Shown here: positions 32,923-45,100 of the stretch, in pieces
Layout of the letters: the number at the start of each line of letters is the position of its first letter
How positions within the stretch are numbered: position 1 is the stretch's first letter
Assembly: GCA_010909725.1 (NCBI GenBank)
Contig: JAACMV010000024.1
Location: 186,001-250,000, forward strand
Source: Picochlorum sp. 'celeri'
Taxonomy: Eukaryota; Chlorophyta; Trebouxiophyceae
Direction of reading: 5' to 3'
Length of the DNA stretch: 64,000 bases
The notes under the pieces: model-generated
Seen by the model: only the letters and a program-made list of their open reading frames with translations
Databases searched by the model: none
What the model was told of the DNA's origin: nothing
Translations under genes and position numbers: made by a program

Positions 32923-33286
32923 ACCCATCCCGTCAGAGTCGGTGTTTGACAGAGTCTCTCCATCGCGTCTCAGCACTGGCCGGAGGCTCTGACGCATGGA
33001 CGATGCATGAATGGATATCATGAAGGAGGGGTCCGAGTGTGTCCCTAACACGACGGTGTACAGACCATGTAGTCAATCCAATTTATTATACTAGTAATAC
33101 GTTTGATATATATGTGTGAATTTGACCCTTTATATACCCATAGAGCGAGACGTGGGTCTTGGTAGTGTCCAATCGGCTTTGCGTCCAATCACGCCACGCG
33201 TGCGTCCAAGGACAGGGATATATATAGTGTATAATTATAGTATATACAATTCAATAGAAGTGTAGAATAGTGGCGGTCGGGTCATC
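32923..33286. promoter_or_regulatory. B3-gene upstream region with repeats and TATA-like box
   Basis: A 364-bp spacer between the EXPERA and B3 genes. Three copies of G(C/T)GTCCAA occur between about 33165 and 33209, and a TATATATAG at 33219-33227 lies 60 nt before the B3 ATG. These are candidate promoter elements; their function is inferred from position only. Confidence 0.4.
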
Positions 33287-34177
33287 ATGAAGCGGGAAAA
33301 GTACATTGTAGACCAGCTGCCTGTGGACCCGAAGAAAATCATGGGTCCTCCGGAGGAGGCTATTCTTCCGTTTCCACCGGAAGAGGCGAAGGAGCGAATT
33401 GCAAAGATGGATGCTGTGGTGATGTTCGAGAAGGGTTTGACGCAAAGTGATACTAGTGGCACTGGGAGGATTGTGATTCCAAAAGCAATTGCAGAGTCTC
33501 ATTTTCCCAGTTTGAATGATCCCTCGGAGGGGGTGGTACTGAGAGTCATTGATGTGTTTGGGACGACACGAGGGGTGAAGTTTAGATTTTGGGTGAATAA
33601 TAGTAGCAGAATGTATATTGTAGAGGGGACGAGGTTTTTGCTTCAGGCATTCAAACTGAGTGTGGGAGACGTCATCATGTTTGCCAAGGATACAGAGGGG
33701 CAGATTTATGTCTGTGGGCGAAAGGGGACAAAAGATGATATGTTTAGAAAACCACCGTCTTTTACACGGAAAAAGAAGCCTAAGATTGCCGATGGATCGT
33801 CCAAAGAAGGCAAGGGCAACGGACACCGCCGAGAAAAGACAAGAGCCAGCACATCTCCATCCAGGGAGCAAGACTATTCCAAAGATACAATGGAAAAGAG
33901 TGCTCCAGCTCGGCACAAGGTCCGAACGTTAACGCACGCAGAAACTGAACTGGATGGATCATACGTATATTGGAATGGTCAATCATTCCCACCCAGAGCA
34001 GATGGTGTTTTTAGAGCTGTGTCAATCACCAGAGTCCGCCAACCAGATCAAGTATCTGTTCAATTCGGTATGTGGTGTGCCACCGTGACCTTGGCTGGGG
34101 AACAGTATCAAGCGTTTTTTGATAGCAAGGATGCCTCTGTGGCAGCTCTCGCTACCGCAGAGCAAAGCATCTTGTAG
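33287..34177 (+). CDS. B3 DNA-binding domain transcription factor
   Basis: A single-exon ORF of 296 aa. The B3 domain covers residues about 45-150: MFEKGLTQSDTSGTGRIVIP, then KAIAESHFP, then VKFRFWVNNSSRMYIVEG and AFKLSVGDVIMFA, ending CGRKG. This matches the LEC2/ABI3/VAL group, where SxxR/KI.IP and the FRFW.NN.SRMYV core contact DNA. A basic Lys/Arg/Ser linker (about 155-220) follows and probably contains the nuclear signal. The C-terminal 70 residues (GSYVYWNGQSFPPRADGVFR...AEQSIL) form a second ordered block I cannot name. B3 domains belong to the green lineage, which supports the taxonomic reading. Confidence 0.9.
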   Translation: MKREKYIVDQLPVDPKKIMGPPEEAILPFPPEEAKERIAKMDAVVMFEKGLTQSDTSGTGRIVIPKAIAESHFPSLNDPSEGVVLRVIDVFGTTRGVKFRFWVNNSSRMYIVEGTRFLLQAFKLSVGDVIMFAKDTEGQIYVCGRKGTKDDMFRKPPSFTRKKKPKIADGSSKEGKGNGHRREKTRASTSPSREQDYSKDTMEKSAPARHKVRTLTHAETELDGSYVYWNGQSFPPRADGVFRAVSITRVRQPDQVSVQFGMWCATVTLAGEQYQAFFDSKDASVAALATAEQSIL

Positions 34178-34368
34178 GGTGTTTTTTTCTGCATGTCTCA
34201 TGATGAATACTCATTCATGCATGCTCTCAACTCGTATATATATCGTATCCACCATTGGCAGTCGTACAACTTTGTGATTATATATTATTATTTTGTATAA
34301 TCTATAGATGATGATGATGATGGCATATCCATGATGTAGAACTGAACATACGCCAGCAGAATATCCAT

Positions 34369-35089
34369 ATGGAGGAAAAAAGCCCTGAAAAGAAGAGGTT
34401 CATCACAGGACTTCAGGAGCATTCTTTACTAGGCCTGCGATCTCATGTAGCTCAGAAACAGTCGGAAACCATGAGAATACCCCACGCGTCTCGCCACACA
34501 GGAACGACGTCGTTGCTGCAATTTCGAACGCATGGAAGGAAAGGCCAGCACCGAGGCCGACTGGCATCGTTATTACAACGCAAAAACAAGGGATTAGAAG
34601 CTAGAATAAAGCGAGATGTGGCTGTCGCCGTAGAGAATGACAGTGGGCGTGTAGAGGTTTCGGACGAAGAACGGACTGCTATTCTGGAACGAAAAGCCAA
34701 AATGTACACAGAGTCACAGGCGACGCCTGTCATCTTCCAGACCCACCCCATGTCGACATCATCGGTACATCTTGGATCATCAGATCCCTCCAGACCCACG
34801 CTCGGCACGTCCAGAAGAGATGCTCGTGTCAATGTATGTTGTGTCCTCTCCTGTGGCTTGGTGGTTTTTTATTGTTGTTGACTCGCTCGACTGCGATATA
34901 GAGCACGGTATTCATACAATATGAATTACATGCATGCAGATGATTTTACAGTTGGAGAAAGAAACGCAAGAAGCACGAGACCAAGCTCGTGAACGAAAGG
35001 AACATGCAGTACAAGAGAGGGAGCGTGTCAGAGCGTTTTGGAGAAGACAGTACATCACGCAGATGCGACAGAGAACCCAACCAGAATAA
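34369..35089 (+). CDS. Unrecognised basic coiled-coil protein
   Basis: CDS is join(34369..34833,34940..35089), 204 aa. The 106-nt intron 34834-34939 (GTATGT...GCAG) joins SRRDARVN to MILQLEKETQEARDQ in phase 0, and the second exon is a long Glu/Arg/Gln helix ending RRQYITQMRQRTQPE. The N-terminal part is basic and Ser/His-rich with a helical stretch SLLQRKNKGLEARIKRDVAV. No known domain is recognised. Its stop lies 38 nt from the convergent small membrane-protein gene. Confidence 0.6.
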
Positions 35090-35127
35090 TCAAATACATA
35101 TGATAAATAATTCGCCCGCATATGAAA

Positions 35128-35389
35128 TCATGATTGCTTTTTCTGACGCTGCACATGTTCCTGCAAGTCTTTCAAAAACTGCTCCCGCTCCTCTAGGTGA
35201 TCCTGAAGTCTCTCTGCCTCAATCTCTACCACCCTGCACGCATATTCATAGACACTATGATGCTATATAATCCCATAACAAGTATATAAGAATACCGTAC
35301 TTGTCGTAAAACCCTGTCCGAATCATGAAATACTCCATACCAGCTCCAAGGCAGAAACTGAGCACAGCCACTTTTGTATAAAAGGACAT
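35128..35389 (-). CDS. 64-aa single-pass membrane protein, SMIM4/UQCC5-like pattern
   Basis: CDS is complement(join(35128..35233,35301..35389)), 64 aa. The 67-nt intron 35234-35300 (GTACGG...GCAG) joins TGFYDK to VVEIEAERLQDH. The N-terminus MSFYTKVAVLSFCLGAGMEY is one hydrophobic segment, then FMIRTGFYDK and a charged helix ending RQKKQS. The order hydrophobic span, M-E-x-x-M-I, GFYD, charged helix recalls the SMIM4/UQCC5-type small mitochondrial proteins involved in complex III assembly. That is an inference from pattern only, since the protein is too short for certainty. Each exon is too short to stand out alone as an ORF. Confidence 0.65.
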
Positions 35390-35668
35390 GATTTGCCGTC
35401 TATATACACATACAGGATGCCATATTTTACAATATTAATTGTTCATGGACCATCAGTATGGCCAATGCCGTGTGTAAGCCACAAGCATTCCATCTAGGGA
35501 AAATATGGACATCTTTCATGGTTGATGGGCGCCTGCTTGGCAGGGTCATCATGGCATGGTGTAAATACAAAGCCCATTGGTCCCATTCCACTGATTCGAA
35601 TTCAAAAAAAGTTATAACACTCCACAGAAAGCAATCTATACCCATTGCGTCAGTTGTCACCCGTCGAC

Positions 35669-36451
<783 letters not shown>

Positions 36452-36524
36452 GTGTCCTCGCATCATCACCCATGGTGCCACCATGTGTGATGTCTGTATT
36501 ACATGATAGATGATTGTAAATGAG

Positions 36525-37950
36525 TCAACTTAATTTTCCTATCCCCATTTTTTTCTTGGCCAATCGATGGCCACTGTACACGGTTGAATCAATAATTCCT
36601 GATATCGTGAAGAGCCCTCCAACAATGGCACATGCCGATGTGATGAAGGTGAAGAAGCTTCGGCGTTCTTCTTGGAATGTGACCAGAACGGGGCTAAGAT
36701 CATAAAAGAAGAATACTCCCTGCAAAGGAAAGAAAAAATAATAATAAATCTTTTATTCATTCATGGCGGACGCAGTGGTATCAACCTACCGGGAGTTGAC
36801 TATAGGTTCCTGGGATGGGATCCTTGTACGTTTCAGTCACCGAATATTGATTCGAATTGATCGTACTGTTCCCTATCGTGACATATTTGGTAGGAACCAC
36901 CTTCAAGTAGTACTGATAGGCCCCTCCAGCTGGAATACCACCCTCCATTGTCTGTATCGGAAGAGGTTTCTGTCGAACCTTGTGGCCATCTAATGGGTTC
37001 TTCATGCCAGGATATTCAATACCGAATGCTAGTCTGTGAATAGTATGGCTGAGATCAAACGGCTTTTCTCCTATAAAGGGTGTTAAATCGTGCATATGCA
37101 GCCCACCCTGCTGGTACGAGTGCCCAGGTGCTATGTGAATATTTCCAGCCACCTTGTTGATTGTCAAATCACCATACACACGGCATCCCTCCCCTCGCTG
37201 GGCGTCTAATTCAAGAGTGACTCCTTCGTCAACACACTGCTGCACTGATGCCACATTAGAAAACGACCAATTCTTCTTCCTATACGCCTCACGGACTTCG
37301 GCACACGAATTGCAACATTTCCTTTGCTCTGTCTCAGCTCCATAACAACTGCCACATGCATTTGGATCCTTTTCCTTGACCTCTTTCTTTTCTTTTGGAC
37401 CAAACTCGTGCAACTCTGGCTGCTGAACCACATTGCCTCGTCTATCTAATCGTTGTTTGTACAAGCCATGATCATTCACTTCCAAGTGAACATCTCCAGA
37501 CACATCCATGGCATCAATTGACAACCAACTACATGGCAACCGTGGCATGGTCACATCCACCTGCACCACCATGAGCCATCGTTGATTGCAAACACGAAGA
37601 ACATCATCAACAAGAAGAATCGTACGTGAATGGCCATGGTTTCCCCACGAGAGGTGTCCACTGCCAGTGTATTCCTAGTTGTATGCTTCAAATACAGACC
37701 TACAGACACATGAATGCCGCTGTTGCCATGATTTTATGTACTTACTATAGAATATAATCATTCTCATACCAAGCTCAGAGAGGAATAAAAGCCCCATGAG
37801 AATCGCTGTGACAATCGTGATCACTCCTCCAGAGACCGATCGGTGGAAGAATTCAGCTGCTTCCTCCCGCTGCTTCGGAAACGCATCAAAAGCTTTAACA
37901 TATTTCTTCCATTCATCACCTCCGCCATCCGATCGAGGCCTACCGTTCAT
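36525..37950 (-). CDS. ER-Golgi cargo receptor Erv46/ERGIC3
   Basis: CDS is complement(join(36525..36719,36790..37560,37626..37699,37770..37950)), 406 aa. Introns of 70, 65 and 70 nt are all GT-AG. The first membrane span is VSGGVITIVTAILMGLLFLS. Exon 2 adds LYLKHTTRNTLAVDTSRGET, and exon 3 begins VDVTMPRLPCSWLS. The Cys-rich CXXC region typical of Erv46 is present (ACGSCYGAE, then CCNSCAEVREAYR), and GNIHIAPGHS follows. Exon 4 starts GVFFFYDLSPVLV and contains the second span and a basic cytoplasmic tail. Erv46 forms a complex with Erv41 that cycles between ER and Golgi and retrieves ER residents. The likely Erv41 partner is in this window at 58102. Confidence 0.94.
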
Positions 37951-38117
37951 CTTTTTCTCCTGAAACCTCTCGTCTCCTCCTCGGGTGGGGTTTATTCCTG
38001 CCAAAACCCCTCTACTATGAAATACTTCTATTTCCGTAATTTACAGAATTAATTTTATCAGAACAGCAGAGTGTCACGATATCTCATCATGAATTCGAAT
38101 GTCTTCTTGAACCTGTA

Positions 38118-38153
<36 letters not shown>
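38118..38153. repeat. (CAT)12 microsatellite
   Basis: A perfect 36-bp run of twelve CAT units lies between the CAX stop and the Erv46 start. On the minus strand it falls in a 36-codon ORF reading MTRIFQNIQ, then twelve Asp, then VQVQEDIRIHDEIS. This is probably the CAX 3' UTR rather than a gene. Confidence 0.9.
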
Positions 38154-38154
<1 letters not shown>

Positions 38155-38185
38155 TTGAATGTTTTGAAATATCCTAGTCATATAT

Positions 38186-39649
38186 TCATGGGATGTCATG
38201 TTTGAGCAAATACACAAAGGATATCAGCGTATAGGTTAATATCAGCTGAAGTCCTAGCAACCAGTTTGACTTGCCATCTGATGTGACAAAGTATGCGAGG
38301 ACAACACTCAGGGTGAGTATTGTGACTGCAAATGGGTCAAAGTTGAGTGTAAATGGTCTTCCAATCACCCATCCTACCAGAACAGTTACTGGAAGAACAA
38401 AAACTGCAATCTGTATCGATGATCCTACAGCGATGGATATGGCTGCGTCCATTTTGTTCTTCAAGGCTAAAAATACTGCTGTGAAATGCTCTGCTGCGTT
38501 TCCTGCAATTGGAAGGAGGATTAATCCTAAAAATGATTTGTTGATATGGGTTTTCTCTGATACTGCTTCGATCGCTCCGGTGAGATATTCCGAGCACACG
38601 GCGACTGTAATGGTGACAAGGGTGAGACCTGTGATGGCCCCAGACACAGAGAGGACTGGTCCGATTTCATAACTGTCCAAGAGTGATGCACTGAGTGTCG
38701 GATCTTCGGCATCCGAGAAACGCCTTCCCAGCGAATTCACATGATCTTCTCTCAAGTCATTGGTAGAAAATGATTCGCTGTGCGTTTTTAGTTGAAAGAA
38801 TAGATAGCAAATGTACATGCCTACCAACAGCACTGCAATGCAGTGTGACAGCAATTGCAATGTCTCTGGCGCCATGGCATCTGGCCCGTATAGCACCGAC
38901 GCCATTGTCGGTGTAATCACAGATATACATGCTAAAAATAGAAGAGACGTCGCTGCTTTGTTCCCTGCAGAATTAAACTGTTGTGTTTTGAATCTGCTCC
39001 CTCCAAAGAAGAAGCAACAGCCCAAAACAAGCAGCAAATTCGACAGGATGGACCCAATCAACGATGCCGCAACGACATCCATGAGCCCATGGCTCAACGC
39101 CGCCAATCCAAGAATCATTTCCACCACGTTGCCAAATGTCGCATTCAACAAGCCCCCAATAGTCTCTCCAAACCTCAAAATCAAGTCCTCTGTCAGTTCT
39201 CCTAAAATCAAAGCCAGGGGCAACAATGCTAGGAAATTTGCCGCAAATACAATCGACGGTGACCAATTAAGAATGCCACCCGCAATCCCAATAGGCACCG
39301 CAAGCAACAGAATATTGAGTTTCGAAGACCCTAGCATCTGAATCAGGTGTACAATGTCACTCCAAGGACTGAACCCCCCTGGAGCTCCTATATGAACCTC
39401 GCTATTACTCTCTTCTAGCGCTTGCAACCTCTTCATTTTAACTTCTTGCAAATCAAATGGGAAACCACCCCATACGATATTGTTGGGTGGCTCCCTTGAC
39501 GCTAATGCTGTCTTGACTGCGAGTCTCCACAATCCCCTCGGGGTTCTGGGAGAACCCAAAGGGTCATTTGCCTCATGAAAGTCAAAACCTTCCTCTTCCT
39601 CCGCCGCACGTGCGGATGCAGCCATAATAGCCTGAGTAAACGAAGTCAT
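38186..39649 (-). CDS. Vacuolar Ca2+/H+ antiporter (CAX family)
   Basis: A single-exon ORF of 487 aa. CAX proteins exchange cytosolic Ca2+ for vacuolar protons. The hydrophilic N-terminus (about 1-105) may be regulatory. About eleven membrane segments follow. Both alpha-repeat signatures are present: GNVVEMILGLAAL in the first half and GNAAEHFTAVFLALKNKMD in the second. These contain the conserved GN.(V/A).E residues that bind Ca2+. An acidic loop (REDHVNSLGRRFSDAEDPT) separates the halves. The first ATG at 39649 gives the full-length protein. Confidence 0.94.
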   Translation of the reverse strand: MTSFTQAIMAASARAAEEEEGFDFHEANDPLGSPRTPRGLWRLAVKTALASREPPNNIVWGGFPFDLQEVKMKRLQALEESNSEVHIGAPGGFSPWSDIVHLIQMLGSSKLNILLLAVPIGIAGGILNWSPSIVFAANFLALLPLALILGELTEDLILRFGETIGGLLNATFGNVVEMILGLAALSHGLMDVVAASLIGSILSNLLLVLGCCFFFGGSRFKTQQFNSAGNKAATSLLFLACISVITPTMASVLYGPDAMAPETLQLLSHCIAVLLVGMYICYLFFQLKTHSESFSTNDLREDHVNSLGRRFSDAEDPTLSASLLDSYEIGPVLSVSGAITGLTLVTITVAVCSEYLTGAIEAVSEKTHINKSFLGLILLPIAGNAAEHFTAVFLALKNKMDAAISIAVGSSIQIAVFVLPVTVLVGWVIGRPFTLNFDPFAVTILTLSVVLAYFVTSDGKSNWLLGLQLILTYTLISFVYLLKHDIP

Positions 39650-39741
39650 TGTTGCTGTCGTGAGGGACCGAATTACTGGACGTTCATAAATGAACGATTC
39701 CCCTCTTTCCCCTGACCTTTGCTTTTCAAGAGCGTTTTACA

Positions 39742-39846
39742 CTATTTGAACATGTAACACTCTGGCGTATCCGTGGTATACACTCGCTGGTCTTTCAATT
39801 CCGTCTCAACGGAATTAAAAAAACTAGGTTTGCTCGGCAAGGCCAT
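39742..39846 (-). CDS. Possible small protein, 34 aa
   Basis: An ORF starting MALPSKPSFFNSVETELKDQ and ending YTTDTPECYMFK. The frame is open further upstream to an ATG at 39966, which would give 74 aa and would overlap the start of the plus-strand zinc-finger gene. AG acceptor-like sites precede the 34-aa part, so it may be a terminal exon. Its composition looks protein-like, but no family is recognised. Confidence 0.3.
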   Translation of the reverse strand: MALPSKPSFFNSVETELKDQRVYTTDTPECYMFK

Positions 39847-39925
39847 ATTTTTCCTGTTGTGTGTCTTCTGGTGTCGTTCAATCGACAATTCTGAAATTTC
39901 ATACAGTGCTTTTCTATGGTACTGA

Positions 39926-40409
39926 ATGCAAGTAACAATCGCATCAATAAATAGATGTGCATGCATAGATCAACGGCATAGTACCACGTCTCTCAAAAAA
40001 AAAGCAGAGTTCTGTCTGTGTTTTTTGCCTCTTGGGAGGAGAGGCAGGCATGGGGCTGTGCTGTGCCATGGACATGAAGAACAGTCTGTCGAAAAGAATC
40101 TGATTGCAGAAAAAGTGTTGACACCGCTCCCTGAAGGGATACGGTTCTGTGTCCTGTGTGGGTGTGGTGATGGTATTGTTCCATGCCCTCGGTGTGAGGG
40201 AAGAGGGGTGGTTCTCACGAGGCCAGGTGGAGCTGGGGTGGCTGGGGCTGTTGGTCAGGCGCGGTGTAAAATATGCTCTGGTCTGGTACGTTGGTGAAGC
40301 AATCATCATGCTCTTTTTTTTACGGCTGGTCATGGTGATGCTTGTGTGTGTATAGGGAAAGGTGCCTTGCATTATATGCGCTGGATCCGAGGGCAGCATG
40401 TCATCATAA
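39926..40409 (+). CDS. DnaJ-type zinc-finger (Cys-rich) protein, probably plastid
   Basis: CDS is join(39926..40285,40356..40409), 137 aa. The 70-nt intron 40286-40355 (GTACGT...ATAG) joins CKICSGL to GKVPCIICAG in phase 0. The splice completes four CxxCxG-type motifs at about 75-80, 87-92, 114-119 and 125-130, the arrangement of the DnaJ Cys-rich domain that binds two Zn ions. There is no J domain. Stand-alone proteins of this kind (BSD2/LQY1-like) are plastid chaperones or disulfide-handling proteins; the exact orthology is unknown. The N-terminus is basic and Cys/Ser-rich, and the choice of start is uncertain. Confidence 0.72.
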
Positions 40410-40643
40410 CGGGATATATATCCTATAGGTATGTACTATACTACTAGTATGCGAATCATGGTGGCGCCTATTGATCGTCGTGCATGCACGTGTTGATGGC
40501 ATGTATGCTCTTGGTGCCACCGTAGAACATGTATGGGTTTTTGCAGACCTTTGTGGCATGATATGTTGCCATCTTGGCCAGAAACGGACCTAACATTTCT
40601 TTCAAATATGTGCAGTACTGGTTATATGTGTTCTTAAAAATGA

Positions 40644-42098
40644 TTAATTTGCGAATCTAAATGTCAAAATGTCACCTTCATTGACAATATACTCTTTTCC
40701 TTCAAGTCTCAACACTCCTTTTTCCTTGGCTCCGGAAAACCCTCCAGCGCTAATATAGTCATCATATGCTACGGTTTCTGCTCTAATGAATCCTTTCTCA
40801 AAGTCTGTGTGGATCACTCCAGCTGCTTGCGGGGCTGTGCTTCCCATTCGCACTGTCCATGCTCGGGTCTCTTGTTCTCCAGTGGTAAAGTATGTCAGGA
40901 GGCCAAGTTGCTTGTAGGTTGCTCTGATCAGACTCTTCAAACCACCTTCTTCTACTCCTAGATCATTGAGATACTCTGCAGCTTCTGCGGGCTCGAGTTC
41001 ATTCAGTTCTGCTTCGACCTGTGCAGAGACAACAACGACATCAGACCCTTCAGCAGCAGCCTTCTTCTTCAAGGCTTGTACATGGACATTATCAGCCCCT
41101 TGATTCGCAAGGTCTTCCTCACCCACATTTGCAGCATAAATCATGGGTTTCTTTGTCAAAAGACAGAGCACTTTGACGAGACTTTCTTCATCTTCATTCA
41201 GCTCCACAGATCGAGCAGGGAGGCCTTGTTCCAATGCATCAAGAATCTTTTGCAATGCAGCAGCCTCCATCTCATTCTGCTTCTTCTCTTCTGGTTTTGG
41301 TGCTCTTCCTTTCTTCAACTTTTCCATTCGTTTCTCAATCTGGGCCACGTCAGACAAGGCCAGTTCAAAATTGATGACATCTGTGTCTTCCAATGGATCA
41401 ACTTTGCCAGCAACATGCACAACATCATCGTTATCAAAGCAGCGAACGACTTGAACGATCGAATCACATTCTCTAATGTTGGCTAAAAACTGATTGCCCA
41501 ACCCCTCTCCTTTGGATGCTCCCTTGACAAGCCCAGCAATATCCACAAACTCGACAGATGTCGGGACTGTCCTCTGGGAGTTGGCAATCTCAGCAAGAGC
41601 ATCCAGTCGTGGATCAGGCACAGCCACCATCCCCACATTTGGCTCAATCGTACAGAAGGGAAAGTTTGCAGTCTGCGCTTTTCCATTCTCACAAATAGCA
41701 TTGAACATGGTGGACTGCACCCACAAGAACCACCAACTTGAAATAGTTCAGAATGCTAGATAATCAACGCATTCAAGACACATTCTAAGACATTCAATAG
41801 CTATATCACGTACCTTTCCAACATTTGGTAGCCCCACAATACCGTTTTTCAGCGCTGCAGTCACAACTGAAGTTCTGAAGCCTCTGGCTCCGCCAATTCG
41901 GACTGAAGCGCTCGACTGATCTATCGCCCTGCCGGTGAAAGAAACATCCCGCATTGGCAATGATTTGGAATATGAGCTCCCATGAGCCCTTGATGGGGCG
42001 CTGATGAGGGAGAGCCTGCGCAGTCCAGAGCAGACTGGGAAGCGAGAGGCTCTCAAGAGTTTGGTATTTCCTGCATGCATCGCGCCAGAAAGAACCAT
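40644..42098 (-). CDS. Organellar YchF/OLA1-type GTPase
   Basis: CDS is complement(join(40644..41714,41814..42098)), 451 aa. The 99-nt intron 41715-41813 splits the P-loop itself: GIVGLPNVGK joins STMFNA in phase 0. The first 80 residues (Ser/Arg-rich, almost no acidic residues) form an organelle transit peptide. The G3 motif is VDIAGLVKGASKGEGLGNQF. The G4 motif is altered (YAANVGEED), as in the bacterial YchF/OLA1 family, which can prefer ATP. The C-terminal TGS-like domain ends EGDILTFRFAN. YchF associates with ribosomes and stress responses; the bacterial-type sequence plus transit peptide suggests a plastid or mitochondrial copy. Confidence 0.92.
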
Positions 42099-42123
42099 AT
42101 CTTACACGTAAATTATCAAAGTG

Positions 42124-45100
42124 TTACTCTGGGGATCTGGTACCGAAAATTTGATCAAGATTGATGGATTTCACTTTTGAAGCAGGAGCCCAAAATGGCT
42201 TGGATGCAAGAGGTTCAACATGGTTCACCATGGACCTACATTCTGGTGCTCCACAGCTGCAAGGAAGTATTTCTTCACCACAGAAACGATAATCATATGT
42301 GAGTTCTTCACCTGGCTCGATATCTCTGAGAGCAAAGATGATGACGTGATCCACAGGATTGGAGTTTGCATCCTTGACAGAAATGGTCCTTGATGCACAA
42401 TTTGGGCTACAAGAATGGTTTAGCAAGTGAGCCAAGTTGCCTGATCGGGTGGCATCGACACAGAATTCTGTATTAAGTCGAAAGACGTATGTTCCTGCTC
42501 CGACAAGCGTATCGTACAGTCGCATTTCGCGCATTTCTGCGACAGATGGCCTGACAAGCTCCCCAACGTATTCAATCACCATGTCACCCTCTTTTATCCT
42601 CTTGGTGGTGAATGCTCCCCATCCATGGATGGCACTTTTTCCTGGAAGAACATATTTTTTCCAAGATGCATTCATGCTGTTGAAGTTTTCAGACATTGAT
42701 CTGATTCTTTTGGCAGATGCCATGTCCCATGAGGCGGTGACTGTCTTCACTCCATCCTTCTTGCCCGATTTGCTCACGAGTCCATCCATCTCTGTGATAC
42801 ATTCTGAGGCTGGATACTTTGGCACAGAACAATGTTCAGTAGACTGAAGAGTCGGACACGGACCTCCGAGTGCCATAGCCTGTGGCTGAACATAGGACTT
42901 TTTAAACATTTTGTTATTCCTGCAGTTCAATATCCACGACATGGCATCTCTGTGTCTGAAGGTCGGCTCTTCAATCTCAACAATACTGTTGCTTGCATCA
43001 TTGGAAGAACTGTTTCTACTTTTTAATGCTTTGTTTGTAGAATGCTTGGGGCAGAATGCCATTAATCTACCTCCACTGATGACAGTACCCTTCTTTTGCT
43101 TTTTCTTTCCTTGCCTCTTCTGCTTTTTCAAGGGAGGCCCCGACTCTTGATTTTCACTCGAGTTGCCATCTGAGGCAGTAAAATCATCATCATCATCTTC
43201 TCCATCCGAGTAGACGAGTTCGTGATCGCACCCATGGGATTTTGCACACATGTAATGGAAAGCACTATAGCATTCTGGACCTTCTGCACAGCATTGCACG
43301 ACAGCTCCATAGCGTTGTTTGCAGATGCAGCATTTTGTACCACGTCTAGATTTATGTATTAGATCAATGCCCTCGACCAAGCCGTTCAAATGCAGATGTG
43401 TAGCTTCTCTCATGATGACAGTCTCAGGAAGCCAGAGTGCACAAACAGGATGGCACCACTTGCCGCATGTCGTACGTTTCATGGCGCCCCGAGAAACAGG
43501 GCAGATAGCACATGCTGGTCTTTCATTTTCTTTAGGATGCGATTTGCAAACATCGCACAGCCAAAGACTACCATGAGGAGCCTCCTTCACACAGTAGCAT
43601 GACATGTGGACACAGCTTTTGCAGCCATCGCACTGTATAATATAGTCCTCCTCGTCTTCCTCGACATCGCCGCATATTTCACACTCAAATGGTCTAGTGG
43701 ATCCCATTTTAACTGCTTTTACACCCGCAGGCAGCTGGCAAAGTGCCATCTCTTGGAGAAGACTATTGCTGGGATCTGACACAGGCACCTTTACTGCTGA
43801 TGCCATTATACTCTCAATCTTCTTTTTCACCTGCTGCCCAAGATTTTGGCATTTAATGGCATTTGGAAGTGCCAAGATTGCCTGAAATACATTTGCTTTG
43901 TCGAGACCAAGGACTCGTGCACCTACAGCGTTGTACCATGAGCCTTGTGAGGTTGCGTATGGCAGACTCTGGAGGAAGCCATGAAATATAATCGAAGACC
44001 CTATTGCTTCGCATTCGTTGACAGTATCTACAGTGATTCGAAAGACGGGTTCGCCATTCTTTTCCTTCGGTGGCAGTATTTCAATCACGTGCTCCACCCT
44101 TTCAGTCGGGCTAAAAACAGATTTCATCTTTCTCTCCACCTTGTACCCCAACGGCCATATATAGCTTTCCGAGTGGAACTGAGGATTATTCCACACTATT
44201 TCGCCTAGGTTATGCACCCGAAAGTTCTTGACATTGAGGCGTCTGAGAACAGCATCTGCTTCAGAGGAACCATCCCCGTTGTTACTCATTGCATCACTTT
44301 TTGACTTTTTGAAATATTTACTTATTTTTTCGTTTTGATCAATCTTTGATCTTTTTTTTGAAGATCCTCCGGTCGCTGCTACAGACTCCTTATTCTTCAG
44401 CGGCAAGGTGTTTTGACCATCAGCATTGAAGTATGCAAAGTCAAACTGCGTTAGAATGCTGCTGGGTATGACCCCATCCTGAATCACGATACACCAACAC
44501 ACGTCAGTTTATTATCCGTTTTTATTATATATACGTAGACACATACCTTGGCATATGCTTTGATTTCTTCCAAAGCTGCTGGCCAATATTTCTTCTGTTT
44601 GACCAAGTGACACCCCTTCCGAATGCCATCACCAAAAGAGTACACCTTGTCTATTGGAGCCAATATCCGATCATATGAACCAAAGAAGTACACAGCCACA
44701 TATTGATGCTTTGAAGAAGGTCTATTGCACGTCTGCTCGTTCAACATGTGATCTGGTGATACAACCAGACCCGGCCAATGAGGGTGTTTGAAAGCTTTTG
44801 CCCATACGGGCTGACCAGGCCTAAACTCGGTCGTCTCTAGCCACGAGGGAAAGTAACGACATACATGAGGGTTTGCATTGTCTACCACTGATGCAATAAC
44901 TCGTTTTGCAGTCTGAATCACATCCTCAGTGTCATCTATATCCTCACCCTTTGTCTCAAGAATGTGTTGTGCCTCAGTCACCAACGCTTTCTTCAATTTA
45001 TCCATTCCTTGTGCAAAGCCGGGCATATATCCTTTTTTATACCAACCTTGTGTTATTCCTTTGTTCAGCACGGAGTACACCTCGTACATCCTCCCAAGAC

